Assembly (NCBI GenBank): GCA_964401385.1
Contig: CAYNYF010000132.1
Coordinates: 1 to 5,316 of the forward strand
Reading direction: 5' to 3'
Origin: CAYNYF01 sp964401385
Lineage (GTDB): Bacteria > Planctomycetota > Phycisphaerae > SM23-33
DNA length: 5,316 nt
The translations under genes were made by a program, and so were the position numbers. The notes under the pieces were generated by a model. That model searched no databases, was not told the origin of the DNA, and saw only the letters and a program-made list of their open reading frames with translations. Shown piece by piece: positions 5,279 to 5,316 of the stretch (positions within the stretch are counted from its first letter, which is position 1; each line of letters starts with the position of its first letter).

Positions 5279-5316
5279 ATCGCGTGGGCAAATGATCACT
5301 ACCCGGGACAGCGCGG

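Noticed and set aside
5292..5316. Start of a downstream gene (ATG at 5292)
   Set aside because: Only eight codons are visible and there is no Shine-Dalgarno sequence. The possible promoter would place the RNA start only a few bases before it.

Overview
The window is GC-rich bacterial DNA with Shine-Dalgarno-led genes, sigma70-like promoter boxes and a tRNA without an encoded CCA. The large extracytoplasmic proteins, built from carboxypeptidase-regulatory-like repeats and beta-propeller-like segments, resemble gene content common in Planctomycetota and related environmental lineages. That placement is an inference from style, not from a marker gene.

Layout. A tRNA-Leu(CAG) on the minus strand (55-139) has its own good promoter (155-182). 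Next comes a 990-residue lipoprotein gene on the minus strand (247-3219). It has a lipobox, six repeats of a regulatory-like fold, and a C-terminal region that looks like a propeller. The 487-base gap from 3220 to 3705 is the busiest non-coding stretch. It holds a minus-strand promoter whose perfect TATAAT sits inside a 15-base palindrome. Downstream lies a long leader for the lipoprotein gene, with an intrinsic-terminator-like hairpin plus T5 and several pairings that could compete with it. Pointing the other way is a short broken gene (3480-3614) that starts like a zinc-dependent alcohol dehydrogenase and loses that resemblance after about 23 codons. A plus-strand promoter (3617-3645) then drives a 478-residue protein (3706-5142) with four predicted membrane helices and an extracytoplasmic propeller-like domain. 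The last 174 bases hold a weak hairpin, a possible promoter and an imperfect copy of a 24-base sequence that also lies at the dehydrogenase break.

How the parts relate. The two large genes are divergent and have separate promoters, so they are not an operon. Both are predicted to place a beta-propeller-like domain outside the cytoplasmic membrane, one by a lipid anchor and one by membrane helices, but nothing in the sequence shows that they interact. The 3.55-5.27 kb segment is less GC-rich than the lipoprotein gene and is bounded by the imperfect repeat. This fits an inserted or rearranged block that truncated the dehydrogenase, but does not prove it. The most unusual candidate is the possible attenuation device in the lipoprotein leader. 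I see no CRISPR array, transposase, integrase, toxin-antitoxin pair or recognised defence system.
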